A DNA stretch of 64,000 nt from Colletes latitarsis (taxonomy: Eukaryota > Arthropoda > Insecta > Hymenoptera > Colletidae), in NCBI RefSeq assembly GCF_051014445.1, contig NW_027488377.1:992001-1056000 (forward strand), written 5' to 3'. The notes under the pieces are model-generated. The model was given only the letters and a program-made list of their open reading frames with translations. It was not told where the DNA came from and ran no database searches. Made by a program: the position numbers and the translations under genes. Below are positions 28,378 through 41,059 of the stretch, in pieces; position 1 is the first letter of the stretch; each line of letters begins with the position of its first letter.

Positions 28378-30025
28378 TGTTTAAAGATTGCATAATGCCG
28401 AGCGATTATTCTCGGCCGCAATTACCGTTAATCCTGTTAGCATACAATTCTAAGGAGATTATCTCTAATAGGATTTGTACAGCAAGCAGTGATAGAAAAA
28501 CGCGTCTATTACTAGTTTTTCTGCCATCGGTAACGGCTCATTACCTTCGATTCGAGTGTGCCAACGGTGTTGATGACGTCAGTATCGTGAGAGAGTAGCG
28601 CGCAAATAATTAGACAAAGATAGACTGCCGAAAATTTAGACAGCGCCGCGGAACGATTAATTAGAGTACCACGGCGACGTCTTCAGCTGTCAATCCGTAC
28701 AGTCTCACAACGACTTCTGAAGAAGGCACATCGGCTCCCGATCGTGTCCGAACAGATTTCGAGCGAATCTCGAGAGTGAAATTCTTGAGATAAAGCTAGC
28801 AGACAACTACTGAATAAAGGGTGCAACGAGTCGATGTTCAGTCTGGTGCGGGTCCTCTGATTGACCTCGCACAGCTGAGAATTCATTAAAACTCAAACTA
28901 GCACTCATTAATTTTAGTCTTTGCTTATCAAACGAGTCGACTCTCGATTCGAATAAAAGCATTCAGGAGTTTCGTTCGGGAAAGTCCCAAACAAGCTCAA
29001 TTTCTATTTTCTGTCTAGTTTGGAGGGCTCGAGAATACACCAATAAGGTGCTCGACCCCCCTCGTGCAGTATTATTTTGTCGTTTCAAGCGTATAAACGT
29101 TTGAAGCACAGAGAAGTGGGCGAATACCGTTCAAACTTCTCTGTGATTGTCGTTCGGCTTAGGAGACACCGAAGGGAGGCACCTACGTGGTGAACCTCCA
29201 GGTGGGCTCACTGGAGTCAGGTCAGCGTCCACTTCGGACGCTTGACTTTCGGTCTTCGATTCTTTCCCTCTACAGACCCCGCTGGTGTAACGCTTAGAGG
29301 AGCACCTGTGCGGAGAGGTCAAGGAGTCGCGGGTCAGGCCCCCACGTAGTTCAAATACTGTCACGAATCACATCGAGTGGTGCATTCGTGCAGTGAACCA
29401 CGTGCTGTCGGGCTTCGCAGTACAATTCTCGACCAACAAGTCATCTGTTGGAACGTTAAAGAGAAGCCGCAGATCGACGGTCGTGCCGTTGTACTGCAGT
29501 GCGACTCGACGCACAGACTCCGTGGGCATACTCACGGGATCAGTGCATTTGGAGCCTTACAACCTCCACTTGCATCCCCGTCCACTAGACAATCGACTCA
29601 GTTCGGCGTCGAAAGGAAATTTAATTCTTTTCACGCCAGATATTAAATACAGTCCACTTGCGAGCTCGTATATTACGAGCGAGCGAAATTCTCCGCTCCT
29701 ATACATTCGAATATCGAAGCCAGGAGCGTGAGGACACACACGCGGCGAATATACGTGTAACGTGTTTACGTGTCTAACACATTTCCGTGTTTTTCTGTTC
29801 ACAGAATCTTGGCCTACCTCAACGTGTCGGTTCCGACCAGAATTGGAAACGATTACCTGGAGAATTAACTAAGAATTTCTTCATTTCTTATTGTTTATTT
29901 TACTTATTTTTATAATAAACAGTTTTTTTTGAAAAAGAAAATCTTACATTCCCAACTCACTTCCCACAATAAAAATCCGATCCCTCTATCCGGAGTTCGT
30001 CGTTAAAAGCATCAGCTTTTTAACA
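28378..30025 (+). repeat. BEL-B 5' LTR
   Basis: 1648 bp, TGTTTAAAG...TTTTTAACA. Landmarks: a perfect 11-bp stem CACAGAGAAGT/ACTTCTCTGTG at 29107-29145; TTGGAGCCTTACAA at 29549-29562; TACAGTCCAC at 29648-29657; acceptor-like TTTTTCTGTTCACAG shortly after 29790; then AATAAA near 29915. Confidence 0.93.
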
Positions 30026-30045
30026 TAAGGTCCTTCGAGCCGGAT
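30026..30045 (+). promoter_or_regulatory. BEL-B primer-binding site (tRNA-Tyr)
   Basis: GGTCCTTCGAGCCGGAT after TAA, identical to the BEL-A site, directly following the LTR end. The gag ATG is at 30138. Confidence 0.75.
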
Positions 30046-30137
30046 ACTGAGGTAATCGCTAAAGGGAGGTGTTGGACATAATACACGAGAGTTTCTCCCG
30101 TGTACGGTTGTTTCGAAGTGTTTAACCTTCAACAGCC

Positions 30138-30845
30138 ATGTCCGTTACTAAAGATCCCAAGTGGTCTGACCTTGAGGCACACCTCGAGGATTTGACCAGA
30201 GGGATGGAACGGATAAACAGGGCATCCATCAACCTTAAAAAGATGGGTCGAGCTAAGTACACAGAAAAAATTCTGGAGGAAAGGCTCAATTATGTAAACA
30301 CTCTGTGGCAACAGATGAACGATCAGTATAAGGTCGTGTGTAGGCTTCTCCCTCCTGGGGAACGACACTCTTACGAGCTGTTCCAACGGGATTTTATGGG
30401 GGAATCCGAAAACGAGTTTTTGGACTTTCAGGCTTATGTGTCTACGGAAATAACCCGTATCACGACTGGTCCAAGATCAGTAATGCCGGAAATCCAGCAA
30501 TCAATACCGATCGAACTCCCGAAGATGAGGTTGGAGAAATTCGACGGGGATTCTTCGAAATGGGAACATTTCGAAGATCTATTTACCGCCGGAGTAATCA
30601 ATAACCCCACTTTAACGGATGTACAGAGGTTACAATACCTGAACACCTGTATAACCGGGAGAGCCGCAGCCGCTATCGCATCACTTGCGATAACGGATAA
30701 AAATTTCTCAGTGGCGTGGACGACCCTGAAAACAGAATTCGGGCTCCCACGCTTGGTGCTGATCAAGATTCTTGATCAGATACTGAGACTATCAAAAATC
30801 CGAAAAGGCGACCTGTCGAGTGTTCAGCAGGACACCATTGGCTTT
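30138..30845 (+). pseudogene. BEL-B gag, N-terminal part, interrupted by a LINE
   Basis: From ATG 30138 (MSVTKDPKWSDLEAHL) the frame matches the Gag (DUF1759-like) N-terminus of BEL-A, including IPIELPKMRLEKFDGD, WEHFEDLFTAGVINN and FGLPRLV. It stops being Gag after LSSVQQ, where the 5'-truncated LINE begins. The remainder resumes at 32202 with TIGFRQALAILAKKGT. The left target duplicate (30831-30845) has one base change relative to the right one. Confidence 0.92.
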
Positions 30846-32201
30846 GGTCCAGTCGGTGGCCCTATACGGGGCCCCCGTCTGGGCGGACGACCTGGCTGCC
30901 TCCCGGCGCAGCATGACTATGCTGCGTCGGGTGCAGAGGCGCATGGCGCTCAGGGTCGTCCGCGGGTATCGGACCATGTCACATGAGGCGGCGACGGTTC
31001 TAGCGGGGATGCCGCCCATGGACCTGCTCGCGCGGTCGCACGCGGTGATGTACCGGCACCGCGTCGACCGTCGCGCGGGGGTGGGGGCGGTCCCGGGCGG
31101 GCAGGAACCTGCTTGGGGCGATTTGAAGCGCCAGGCCCGGCAGTCCGTGTTGCTCGCGTGGCAGGAGCGGCTGGCTCTGCCAACCGCGGGGCACCGGACT
31201 GTCGGGGCTGTTCGGCCACTCCTGAAGGAGTGGCTGGACAGAGGCCATGGCAGCCTCACCTACCGGCTGGCACAGGTGTTTTCCGGGCATGGTAGCTTCG
31301 GAAGATACCTGTGCCGGATAGGGAAGGAGCCGACGGCGCGTTGCTGCCACTGCGACGCTGAGCAGGACACGGCGGATCATACCCTGGAGGTATGCCCCGC
31401 GTGGGAGGGGGAGCGCCGTGTCCTGGTCGGCGTCGTCGGGCGGGATGTCTCGCTGCCGGGCGTGGTGCGCGCCATGCTCGGCAGCGAGGAGAAGTGGAGG
31501 GCCGTGGCCTCCTTCTGCGAGAACGTAATGTTGCAGAAGGAGGCCGCGGGGAGGGAGCGCGAGCTTCAGCGGCGTGCTGAAGCTCGCGCTCGTGCGGTGG
31601 CCCGAGGTCGTCGCCCGGTCGCGAGGCGACGCGGGCGGCCGCCTCGGCGTGGCAGATGACCTAGGCTGGGAGGGGGGTCCTGAGGGGACCCTCCTCCCGC
31701 CAGGCGGCACCGGGTCGGACCGGTTGGGGGTAGGAGTGCCTCCCCCTACCGGTCCGACGCAAGGGGAGGCACCCTCGGCGGTCTGGTGCGGCCATGAACG
31801 CCCGGCCGCCGAGGGGTGGAAACGGGGTCGCGGGCGGTTGCGAGTTGGGGCTCGCAGCCGCCACTAAACGCGGCCCCGGGACGGATAGCGGCGGGATGGA
31901 GTGGCCCCGTCCCGCCGCTATGAGGCAGTGTGTCTACTGGGGGGACCGATTGTCCCCCCGGGGGATGGGCGCGAAAGCGCGGGCACGGGGAGGATACCGG
32001 AAGAATGCTTCGAGCGATTCCCGGTATCCTCCCAAAGCGTGCCGAAGGGTCACCGTGGGGTTTTTAGTGGGTAGGTCCCGCGCCTGTCGTTGTACGGGCG
32101 CGGGAAATCCCACACACCCCTCCCACCTCTCCCCAAGGAGGTGGGAGGGAGTCTTTCGAAGATTTTCCCCACGACAAAAAAAAAAAAAAAAAAAAAAAAA
32201 G
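30846..32201 (+). mobile_element. R1-like LINE, 5'-truncated copy inside BEL-B gag
   Basis: Starts in the middle of ORF2 (from about VQSVALYGAPVWADDL) and ends GATTTTCCCCACGAC plus about 25 A. The flanking duplication is CACCATTGGCTTT (30833-30845 and 32204-32216; 15 bp if one mismatch is allowed). The copy is nearly identical to the 3' third of the LINE at 35858-39235, so both are recent. The remaining ORF2 part (to 31659) carries the CCHC motif CCHCDAEQDTADHTLEVC and an Arg-rich tail. The rest is a GC-rich 3' UTR of about 540 bp. Confidence 0.95.
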
Positions 32202-35200
32202 GTCACCATTGGCTTTCGGCAAGCACTCGCTATACTTGCTAAAAAAGGAACTGTGGAAGAGCAGCTTAGCTGGCTGCTAACACACGTCGTAGCAAGTCAA
32301 TTTGACGCTACGTTGCAAGGGGAATGGGAACGATCCCTCAAGATGTCAACGGAATATCCGTTGATTGAGGAGATCCTGAGATTCCTTGACCAGGAAGCAC
32401 GCGCTATGACCGTCATTGACGAACATAACCGCAAAACTGCCTCAAAAAAGGAACATAAGCCACGAGTACGGAGTCATAACGCCGTCGTGGGCTCCCCCCC
32501 CTGCGCAGCGGAAGTGCATAATTTGCGGACAAACGCATGCACTGACCGAATGCGGTGCATTTAAGAGTTTTTCCACAAGAGTGCGATACCAGCTCATAAG
32601 GGACAGACAAGGGTGTATAATCTGTCTGGCCCTAGATCATGACGCAAAGGGTTGCCGGAGCCAACACGTTTGTTCGAGATGCAGTGGCAGGCATCATGCC
32701 CTGTTGCATTTCGAGCAATACGAAAGAGAGGCTCCTAGCCAAAAGCCGAAAACGAAATTTTCGAACGGTAAGCGTGAGGAGCGGCGGGATAACGCCCCTC
32801 CACAGCGCCGTACGTCTAAGGCGAGAGCCGCCGATACCTCGACGACGCAAGCAACGACGTCACGGGCTACTACGTCACACTGTACTGCGAGTACAGACGT
32901 ACCGAGGCCGGTGCTGTTAGCTACCGCGATCGTACGAGTGTACGGAGAAAACGGCGCGTCGCGTTTAACTCGCGCGCTGTTGGATCAAGGGTCCGAGACA
33001 TCCTTCATCTCGGCGAGATTGAGGAATGACCTCAACCTCCCGAGGAGGAAAACCTCAGCCACGGTATCGGGCTTGGGGGGTGGTCGAACCCAACAAATTA
33101 AGTACAGTGTAGGGTTAAATCTGGGAGCGGCTAACGGGGTTACCCCGATGGTTTCGGCCAGAGCATACGTCGTGTCAAAAATCACGAACTATGCCTCGCC
33201 GTGTGTAAACGTGTTCAATAACGACGCGTTACGAAACCTTATGCTCGCAGACCCCGAACCCGCGTCCGGACAAAACATTGAAGTTTTGATCGGCGCGGAT
33301 CTGTACGCCCAAGTTATTCGATCGGGATTCCGACGAATAGCGCCCGAAGGACCAATTGCACAAGAAACTGCATTCGGCTGGATATTATCCGGACCAATAA
33401 ATGCAGCAAGCAAGACCCGGTGTCACGTGCGAACGTTGCATTGCAACGTACTTGAATCGCTGGATTACGTGATTCGACGATTCTGGGAAATTGAAGAAAT
33501 TCCCTCGACCTCAGTGCTTACAAAAGCTGAGGAAGAGTGTGAAACTCATTTCCAAAAGACTGTCGCACAGGATGCAACGGGACGGTTTATTGTCCGATTG
33601 TCGTTTAACCATCCGAAACCGGAAGAAGCGCTGGGAGATTCACTCCATATCGCTCTCTCCGCGTTGACCAGGATGAGAAGGAAATTGGACAAGGATCAGA
33701 CCCTCGCACGAGAATATGAAGAATTTCTCGCGGAGTATGAGTCGTTGGAACACATGACTCGTATAGAGCCCTCTGAAAAATCCAGACTCTACATTCCGCA
33801 TCGAGCGGTTATCCGAACGGAGAGTGCAACCACCAAACTGCGAGTCGTGTTTAACGCGACCAGCCGTACGGTGGGCGGACAATCCCTGAACGACATCCTA
33901 CACGTAGGTCCGAAACTGCAGAACGACATCACGTCTGTGTTGACGAGATGGAGGCTGTACGAATACGTGCTGGTGGCCGATATCGAGAAAATGTTTCGGC
34001 AAATTCTCGTCGCCCCGCAGGATCGTCGTTTTCAGTGCATCTTATGGCGCACACCCGAAACCGAAGTGCTTAAAGCATTCGAGTTGAACACCGTTACGTA
34101 CGGAACGGCGTGTGCACCGTATTTATCGATGCGTACTCTGCTCGAGTTGAAAAAACGGGACGGTGACAGATTTCCTCTCGCCGCTCCGATACTCGAGAAA
34201 GATATATACGTTGATGACGTATTTATGGGGGCACCCGACACGTCCTTGTTGGAAAAAATTCATATTCAAGTTTGCGAACTCCTACAGGGCGGCGGGTTTA
34301 AATTGAGAAAGTGGGCTGGTAACTCGCAGAAATTACTACGAAACATCCCACAAAGCTCTCACTCCCACGCTGTCGACTTCACCTTGTTCGATGATTCCGA
34401 ACTCAAGGTGTTTGGATTGCGATGGATACCATCGGGAGATTATTTCTATTTCAACCTGCAACGGTTCCAACCGGCTGCAGGCCCGATTACAAAGCGAACT
34501 TTGTTTTCTGAAATAGCCAAACTATACGATCCGCTCGGCTGGTTATCACCAGTCGTAATTCGCGCGAAGATTTTGATGCAGTCCCAATGGCTGGAGAAAA
34601 TCCAGTGGGACGATCATGTCTCCGCGAATACGCTAAAAACGTGGAACACGTTTTGCGAGGATTGGAGCAGTTTGGAAAAAGTAAAATTTCCCAGATGGAT
34701 CCGTTACGGAGCAGATGCAGTTTCGGTGGAATTACACGGATTCTGCGATGCTTCACTCGGAGCGTACTCGGCCGTCACGTATTTACGCGTGACGACCATG
34801 ACCGAGGAAATTTTCACAACCTTGATCATGGCAAAGACGAGGGTGGCTCCGATTAAAACGCAGTCAATTCCGATTCTCGAATTGAACGGAGCCGTACTGC
34901 TTACCGAGCTCGCAGTGCACGTGGAACGGTCATTGTCCATAAAAATTGACCGTATAATCTGTTGGTCAGATTCCACCATTGCACTAGCTTGGTTGAAAAA
35001 ACATGCTTCGACTTGGAAGGTTGTGATAGCCAACCGAGTCGCGAAAATCCAGACCTTGCTTCCGAAAGCTGAATGGAGACATGTTCCCACCCGCTTCAAT
35101 CCCGCGGATTTGAATTCGCGCGGTGTCGAAGCGGAGGAGCTCATTCAATCGAAGCTGTGGATTTCTGGTCCAGCATGGTTAAGACAACGAGAGGAAAATT

Positions 35201-35857
35201 GGCCGAAAACGCCTGATTCCATCGATACGACCGTGGGCAAGCGCATTCCGCACGCCCACGTTGCAACTCCAGACAAGGAATGGGAATTTGTATTCCGATT
35301 CTCAACCTGGAGTAAGCTACTTCGCGTGACTGCATATTGTCTCCGATTACGTAGACCGATGCAAGGTGAGCGAAGGTCGTTCGATGCCAACGTTGTCGAA
35401 GCATCAGAATTGAAGCTGGCCAAGGAAAGAATCGTCCGCTACATCCAGCGAACGCATTTTGCGGGCGAGTACCAGTGTTTAAAAAAGCACAGGGAAATTC
35501 CCGCAAAATCTCCGTTAAAAAGTCTGAACCCTTTTCTCGACACGAATGACGTTTTGAGGGTCGGTGGACGACTGGAGAACGCGACGTTGGCATGGGAAGC
35601 GAAGCACCCCATAATTCTGCCAAAACACCATGTGTCTACCATGATAATTCGGCAGTGCCACGTAAATACGTTGCACGGGGGCTTGCAGCTGACGATATCC
35701 ATGGTAAAGCAACAATTTTGGATCCTCGGTTGCCGAACCACGGCTCGCAAGGTCATCCATCAATGTATGAAATGCGTAAGATGGAGGGCACAAACCTCCA
35801 CGCAAATCATGCAGGATTTGACCCCAGAACGCAGCCGTGCAGCAAGGGCTTTTTTAA
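32202..35857 (+). pseudogene. BEL-B gag C-terminus, protease, RT, RNase H and start of integrase
   Basis: The Gag frame resumes at 32202 and runs to SHNAVV near 32490. It then changes frame at the run of eight C (32494-32501), where the next frame continues with CIICGQTHALTEC and two more zinc knuckles. After that come the aspartic protease (LLDQGSETSFIS), reverse transcriptase (VVFNATSRTVGGQSLND, YVDDVFMG), RNase H (HGFCDASLGAYSAVTYLR) and the integrase zinc module (HHVSTMIIRQCHVNTLHGG, CMKCVRWRA). It is cut after ERSRAARAFL by the second LINE. Because gag-pol is one frame in BEL-A, the C8 shift is probably a mutation. Apart from it this part is open. Confidence 0.93.
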
Positions 35858-38800
35858 CCGGCCGGTGCTGGTCCTGGGGGATTTTAATGCCAAGTCGGTG
35901 GCTTGAGGATCCCCCAGGACCTCCGTTCGCGGCGGGATCCTGGGCGATTGGGCGGCGGGGCTCGACCTCCGGGTATTGAACCGGGGGTCGGAGCACACAT
36001 GCGTGCGGCGATATGGGGGGTCCATCGTGGATGTTGGATTCGCGACCCCCAACGCCGTGCGCATGGTGTCGGGTTGGCACGTGGTCGCGGGGGCAGAGAC
36101 ACTCTCCGATCACCGGTACATCCGGATGGAGGTCTCTGCCGCCGCGAGTGCATCCCGACACGGCCGCCTGCGTGGCGCCCCACCACGCCGCTGGGCGCTT
36201 CGGCGCCTGGACAAGGACGCCCTGATGGCAGCTGCCCTCGCTGCAACTTGGCCGCAGGGAGCGGCCGAGTTGCCGAGCATAGAGGAGGAGGTCGCCCGGC
36301 TCGGGGCATTGGTCGCGGGTATTTGCGACGCGGCGATGCCTCGGGTCGGGCGGGCTTCTCCTCGCCGGGCGGTGTACTGGTGGTCGGACGCGATCGCGGA
36401 GTTGCGAGTCGCGACTGTCCGCGCCCGACGCCAGTACATCCGCGCGCGCCGTCGTCAACGTACAGGCGACGGCGTGGCGCGAGCGAGGGCAGCTGATGAC
36501 CTGTATGGAGCATACCGCGTGGCGCGGGTTGCTCTGCAGGTCGCCATCAAACGGGCCAAGACCCAGGCATGGAAGGAGCTCCTCCAGACCCTTGATGACG
36601 ATCCATGGGGGCGCCCATATAAGGTGGTGCTGAATAAGCTCCGCCCGTGGGCGCCCCCCGTCACCGAGGGTCTTGACCCCCGGCTGCTGGCGGACGTGGT
36701 CAATACACTCTTCCCAATTGGGGAGAGGGGACCGCGTCCTCCGGCGGCGGCGGCTGTCCCAGTGGAGTGGACGGCCGAGCTGGGGGTCACGCAGGAGGAG
36801 CTGGCAGCGGCCATCAGACGGCTCGGGGTTCGTAACACGGCCCCGGGTCCGGATGGTGTGCCCGGCCGGGTTTGGGTCTTGACCCAGGGCGTCCTTGGGG
36901 CCGACCTCAGGCGGTTGTTCGACCGCTGCCTGAGGGACGGGCGATTCCCCCCCAGTTGGAAGGTGGCGAGGATGGTCCTCCTCCGGAAGGAGGGTCGGCC
37001 CGCGGAGTCTCCCTCCGCATACCGGCCCATTTGTCTCCTCGACGAGGTGGGTAAGCTCTTCGAGCGGGTGATTGCTGCCCGCCTCGTCGAGCACCTGTCG
37101 CGGGGTGATCCCGGTCTGGCCGACTGCCAGTTCGGTTTCCGGGGGGGCCGATCGACTATCGACGCGATAGGTCGTGTGAGGGCCCTCTCGGAGGCGGCCG
37201 TCTCCCGGGGAGGGGTGGCATTGGCAATATCCTTGGATATTGCCAATGCCTTTAACACCCTCCCCTGGGAAGAGATAAGGAGGGGACTCGAATATCATCG
37301 GGTCCCCCCTTGTCTCAGGGCGGTCGTCGGGGATTATCTCCGCGGCAGGTGGATCGAGTATCCGGGCCGGGATGGTGATATGCGGAGGGAGGTGTACTGC
37401 GGTGTTCCGCAGGGGTCGGTCCTCGGGCCACTCCTGTAGAACATCGCGTACGACTCGGTGTTGCGGGCCGGCCTCCCCGACGGCGTCAGCACGGTGTGTT
37501 ATGCGGATGACACACTGGTGCTGGCCGTCGGGGCGCACTGGGGGAGGGCCATGCGTCGCGCGGAGGAGGGGTCGCAACGCGTCGTCGACCGGATCAGGGG
37601 GATGGGGATGACGGTGGCGGTCCATAAGACCGAGGTGATTGCGTTTCATTCACCTCGGCAGGATCCGCCACCCCCTCTGATCCGGGTGGGTGGGGCTGAC
37701 ATCGAGGTGAAGCCCCAGATCAGGTATCTAGGGCTGATCCTCGATAGCCACTGGCGTTTCGAGGAGCATTTCCGCTGCCTGGTCCCCCGGTTGGAAAGGA
37801 TGGTTGCGGCTCTGGGCCGGATCCTGCCCAACCTGGGGGGCCCGGCGGGCCGAGTTCGTCGCCTCTATGTGGCAATGGTCCAGTCGGTGGCCCTATACGG
37901 GGCCCCCGTCTGGGCGGACGACCTGGCTGCCTCCCGGCGCAGCATGACTATGCTGCGTCGGGTGCAGAGGCGCATGGCGCTCAGGGTCGTCCGCGGGTAT
38001 CGGACCATGTCACATGAGGCGGCGACGGTTCTAGCGGGGATGCCGCCCATGGACCTGCTCGCGCGGTCGCACGCGGTGATGTACCGGCACCGCGTCGACC
38101 GTCGCGCGGGGGTGGGGGCGGTCCCGGGCGGGCAGGAACCTGCTTGGGGCGATTTGAAGCGCCAGGCCCGGCAGTCCGTGTTGCTCGCGTGGCAGGAGCG
38201 GCTGGCTCTGCCAACCGCGGGGCACCGGACTGTCGGGGCGGTTCGGCCACTCCTGAAGGAGTGGCTGGACAGAGGCCATGGCAGCCTCACCTACCGGATG
38301 GCACAGGTATTTTCCGGGCATGGCAGCTTCGGAAGATACCTGTGCCGGATAGGGAAGGAGCCGACGGCGCGTTGCTGCCACTGCGACGCTGAGCAGGACA
38401 CGGCGGATCATACCCTGGAGGTATGTCCCGCGTGGGAGGGGGAGCGCCGTGTCCTGGTCGGCGTCGTCGGGCGGGATGTCTCGCTGCCGGGCGTGGTGCG
38501 CGCCATGCTCGGCAGCGAGGAGAAGTGGAGGGCCGTGGCCTCCTTCTGCGAGAACGTAATGTTGCAGAAGGAGGCCGCGGGGAGGGAGCGCGAGCTTCAG
38601 CGCGCCGCTGAAGCTCGCGCTCGTGCGGTGGCCCGAGGTCGTCGCCCGGTCGCGAGGCGTCGCGAGCGGCCGCCTCGGCGTGGCGGATGACCTAGGCTGG
38701 GAGGGGGGTCCTGAGGGGACCCTCCTCCCGCCAGGCGGCGCCGGGTCGGACCGGTTGGGGGTAGGAGTGCCTCCCCCTACCGGTCCGACGCAAGGGGAGG

Positions 38801-39205
38801 CACCCTCGGCGGTCTGGTGCGGCCATGAACGCCCGGCCGCCGAGGGGTGGAAACGGGGTCGCGGGCCGTTGCGAGTTGGGGCTCGCAGCCGCCACTAAAC
38901 GCGGCCCCGGGACGGATAGCGGCGGGATGGAGTGGCCCCGTCCCGCCGCTATGAGGCAGTGTGTCTACTGGGGGGACCGATTGTCCCCCCGGGGGATGGG
39001 CGCGAAAGCGCGGGCACGGGGAGGATACCGGAAGAATGCTTCGAGCGATTCCCGGTATCCTCCCAAAGCGTGCCGAAGGGTCACCGTGGGGTTTTTAGTG
39101 GGTAGGTCCCGCGCCTGTCGTTGTACGGGCGCGGGGAATCCCTCACACCCCTCCCACCTCTCCCCAAGGAGGTGGGAGGGAGTCTTTCGAAGATTTTCCC
39201 CACGA

Positions 39206-39235
<30 letters not shown>
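35858..39235 (+). mobile_element. R1-like LINE, longer copy inside BEL-B integrase
   Basis: A 3.4-kb insertion starting in the ORF2 endonuclease and ending in a tail of about 30 A. The target duplication is AAGGGCTTTTTTAA (35844-35857 and 39236-39249). It is 5'-truncated: ORF1 and most of the endonuclease are absent. The 3' UTR (38691-39205) is GC-rich and matches the other copies at 31660 and 51600. Confidence 0.95.
35859..38690 (+). pseudogene. R1-like LINE ORF2 (endonuclease end, reverse transcriptase), two in-frame stops
   Basis: One reading frame with stops at 35904-35906 (TGA, after DFNAKSVA) and 37437-37439 (TAG, after GSVLGPLL). Features in order: endonuclease strand LVLGDFNA, SDHRYIRMEV, the RT with NTAPGPDGVPG, YRPICLLDEVGKLFE, FGFRGGRSTIDAI, SLDIANAFNTLPW, GVPQGSVLGPLL and CYADDTLVL, then KYLGLIL-type thumb (RYLGLILDSHWRF), and a C-terminal CCHC motif followed by an Arg-rich tail. 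These assign it to the R1/Jockey superfamily. Both stops fall at positions that are normally Trp, and nothing else disrupts the frame, so it is a young but inactive copy. Confidence 0.93.
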
Positions 39236-39241
<6 letters not shown>

Positions 39242-40202
39242 TTTTTTAAACTGCGGAGTCGATTATGCGGGACCGTATAAAGTCCGCGACTCCGCGGGCC
39301 GAGGAAAAACAGCTCATAAAGCGTACATCGCAGTTTTCGTCTGCTTCGCTACAAGGGCCATACATATTGAACTCGTCCATGATTACACGACGAGTGCATT
39401 TTTAGCTGCATTGGATCGGTTCATGGCCCGACGAGGAATCCCGTCTTGCATACGCAGTGACAATGGGACAAACTTCGTCGGTGCAGATCGTGAATTGAGA
39501 AAACATTTCAATAAGGTGTGTAAAACGCCGGAAATGCAAAACCAATGCGGCGAAAAGGGCATTCGGTGGCAGTTTAACCCACCCAGTGCCCCCCATTTCG
39601 GTGGGATGCAGGAAGCCGGAGTCAAATCTGTGAAGCATCATTTAAAGCGCATCATAGGAGAATTCACTCCCACGAGCGAGGAATTACAGACGTTACTCTG
39701 TAAAATCGAAGCCAGTTTAAACTCGCGACCGATTGCCGCTCTGAGTGATAGCCCTGATGATTATGCGCCGCTCACACCGGCACACTTCCTAATTGGAGGG
39801 CCCATGATGGCACCCCCAATGGAATCCGTAGAAAATGTTAATATTTCGCATCTGACAAGATGGAGAACTATGCAAAAATTCCACGAGCAACTCTGGAGGC
39901 ACTGGACAAGAGATTATCTCATGCACCTCCAGAACCGCTACAAATGGCAGACGGAAAATACACGCCTAAAAAAGAATGATCTTGTTTTAGTGCAGAATCC
40001 TCTCCTCCCCCCGAATCAGTGGGAAATGGGAAGAATAGAGGAAATATTTCCGGGAAAGGATGGGCATGTAGGCGTAGTTAAAGTACGCACAGCCAAATCC
40101 ACATATACGCGACCAATTACGCGATTGTGTACGCTGCCTGTGGCTGAGTCTTTGTTTGAGTCACCTTGGGCGACGGTTCCCGAAGCCGAGCAGGTGATCT
40201 AA
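39236..40202 (+). pseudogene. BEL-B integrase core and C-terminus
   Basis: The pol frame resumes after the LINE with NCGVDYAGPYKV (first catalytic Asp), then RSDNGTNFVGAD (second Asp) and GGMQEAGVKSVKHH (Glu), and a DUF5641-like end (LVLVQNPLLPPNQWEMGRIEE) to the stop at 40200-40202. The open stretch has no stops. Separated from the rest of pol by 3.4 kb of LINE, it cannot be made as part of the polyprotein. The 214 bases to ORF3 contain no gene; TCAGTT near 40400 may be an initiator. Confidence 0.92.
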
Positions 40203-40416
40203 ACAAAACCGTTCGAGTTCGAAAAGGCAAGGATTTTGGAAGGTGAGAACGGTTGATTCTCACCGGCCACTTGACTCCTGTGCGAAAACGAAGAGTAGGG
40301 GGAAAAATCCGCCAATCTCGTTATCGCTTAGGTACGGGGACATTGAGCCTACGCTAGCGCCCCTAAATCGAAATTCGTACGACACCTCGCCGGAAAAGAT
40401 CAGTTACTGATTAACC

Positions 40417-41059
40417 ATGGAAAGCGAGAGTGCAAGTACGCCGGAAACGGGAGTGTCGTCCCCCGGGTTCGACATAGCGTTCGAGCGCATCCTGCAACTC
40501 GGCCAGCTGGCCACGGCCAGCACGAAACCGGAGTGCGAAGATCAGCCGGTACCGACGACCAGCGGGGGCGTACAACCCCCGCTGCTGTTCCCGGTGGGCC
40601 GCCAAATAATATCCGTCCCGGCGCACATCCCGACCACAACACGCCGTTACAAATGCCCGGTACCGGGCGGACGATACGTCTTGCGGTGGGCGAAGGACGG
40701 CAGTTTGAAGTCCTGCCTTTACCGGGAGGACGTGCCGACGGAGGCCATCTCAGCCGCTACCGCCGTCCCAGCCGCAGCTGCCACCTCAGCCGCTGCACCG
40801 GTCGCGGCCACGACCACGACCGCAGCCAAGGTCGAGACGGCACGGAAGAAAAGGAACCGGCACCGCAAACCCTCCACGGCCGAAGGGTTAGCAAAGCCCA
40901 GGGTACAGCGGCCGGAAACCCGCAGGGAGAGGCGACGCCGGAGGCCCGGCAATCCGAACAGGGCACCCCATAACGACCTGCCAATGAAGGCGATTCAGGC
41001 CGTTCTCACTTCCCTGCAGATGATGCAGGGAAGGAATACTGCCGGACCCTCCAAAAATT
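40417..41059 (+). CDS. BEL-B ORF3, accessory gene; stop created by predicted splicing
   Basis: From ATG 40417 (MESESASTPETG). The conserved core is VPAHIPTTTRRYKCPVPGG and YVLRWAKDGSLKSC, then an Ala-rich segment, a strongly basic stretch (RRERRRRRPGNPNR) and the terminal helix IQAVLTSLQMMQGR. This matches BEL-A ORF3 in order and length. The raw frame runs on to 41262 through the polypurine tract and into the LTR. However, a donor GTAAGTAC lies at 41060, and joining it to the acceptor at 42598 yields TAA as the next codon. The product would be 214 residues, against 208 in BEL-A. TCAGTT sits at 40400-40405, 12 bases before the ATG, without a good TATA box. Function unknown. Confidence 0.8.

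Noticed and set aside
29377..29802. ORFs of 81-112 codons inside the BEL-B LTR, present in both LTR copies
   Set aside because: Both LTRs descend from one sequence, so their identity is not evidence of coding; they overlap the conserved noncoding blocks.
35760..37649. Long 629-codon minus-strand frame opposite the LINE reverse transcriptase
   Set aside because: High GC content keeps antisense frames open; it carries no domain, and the sense strand has clear RT motifs.
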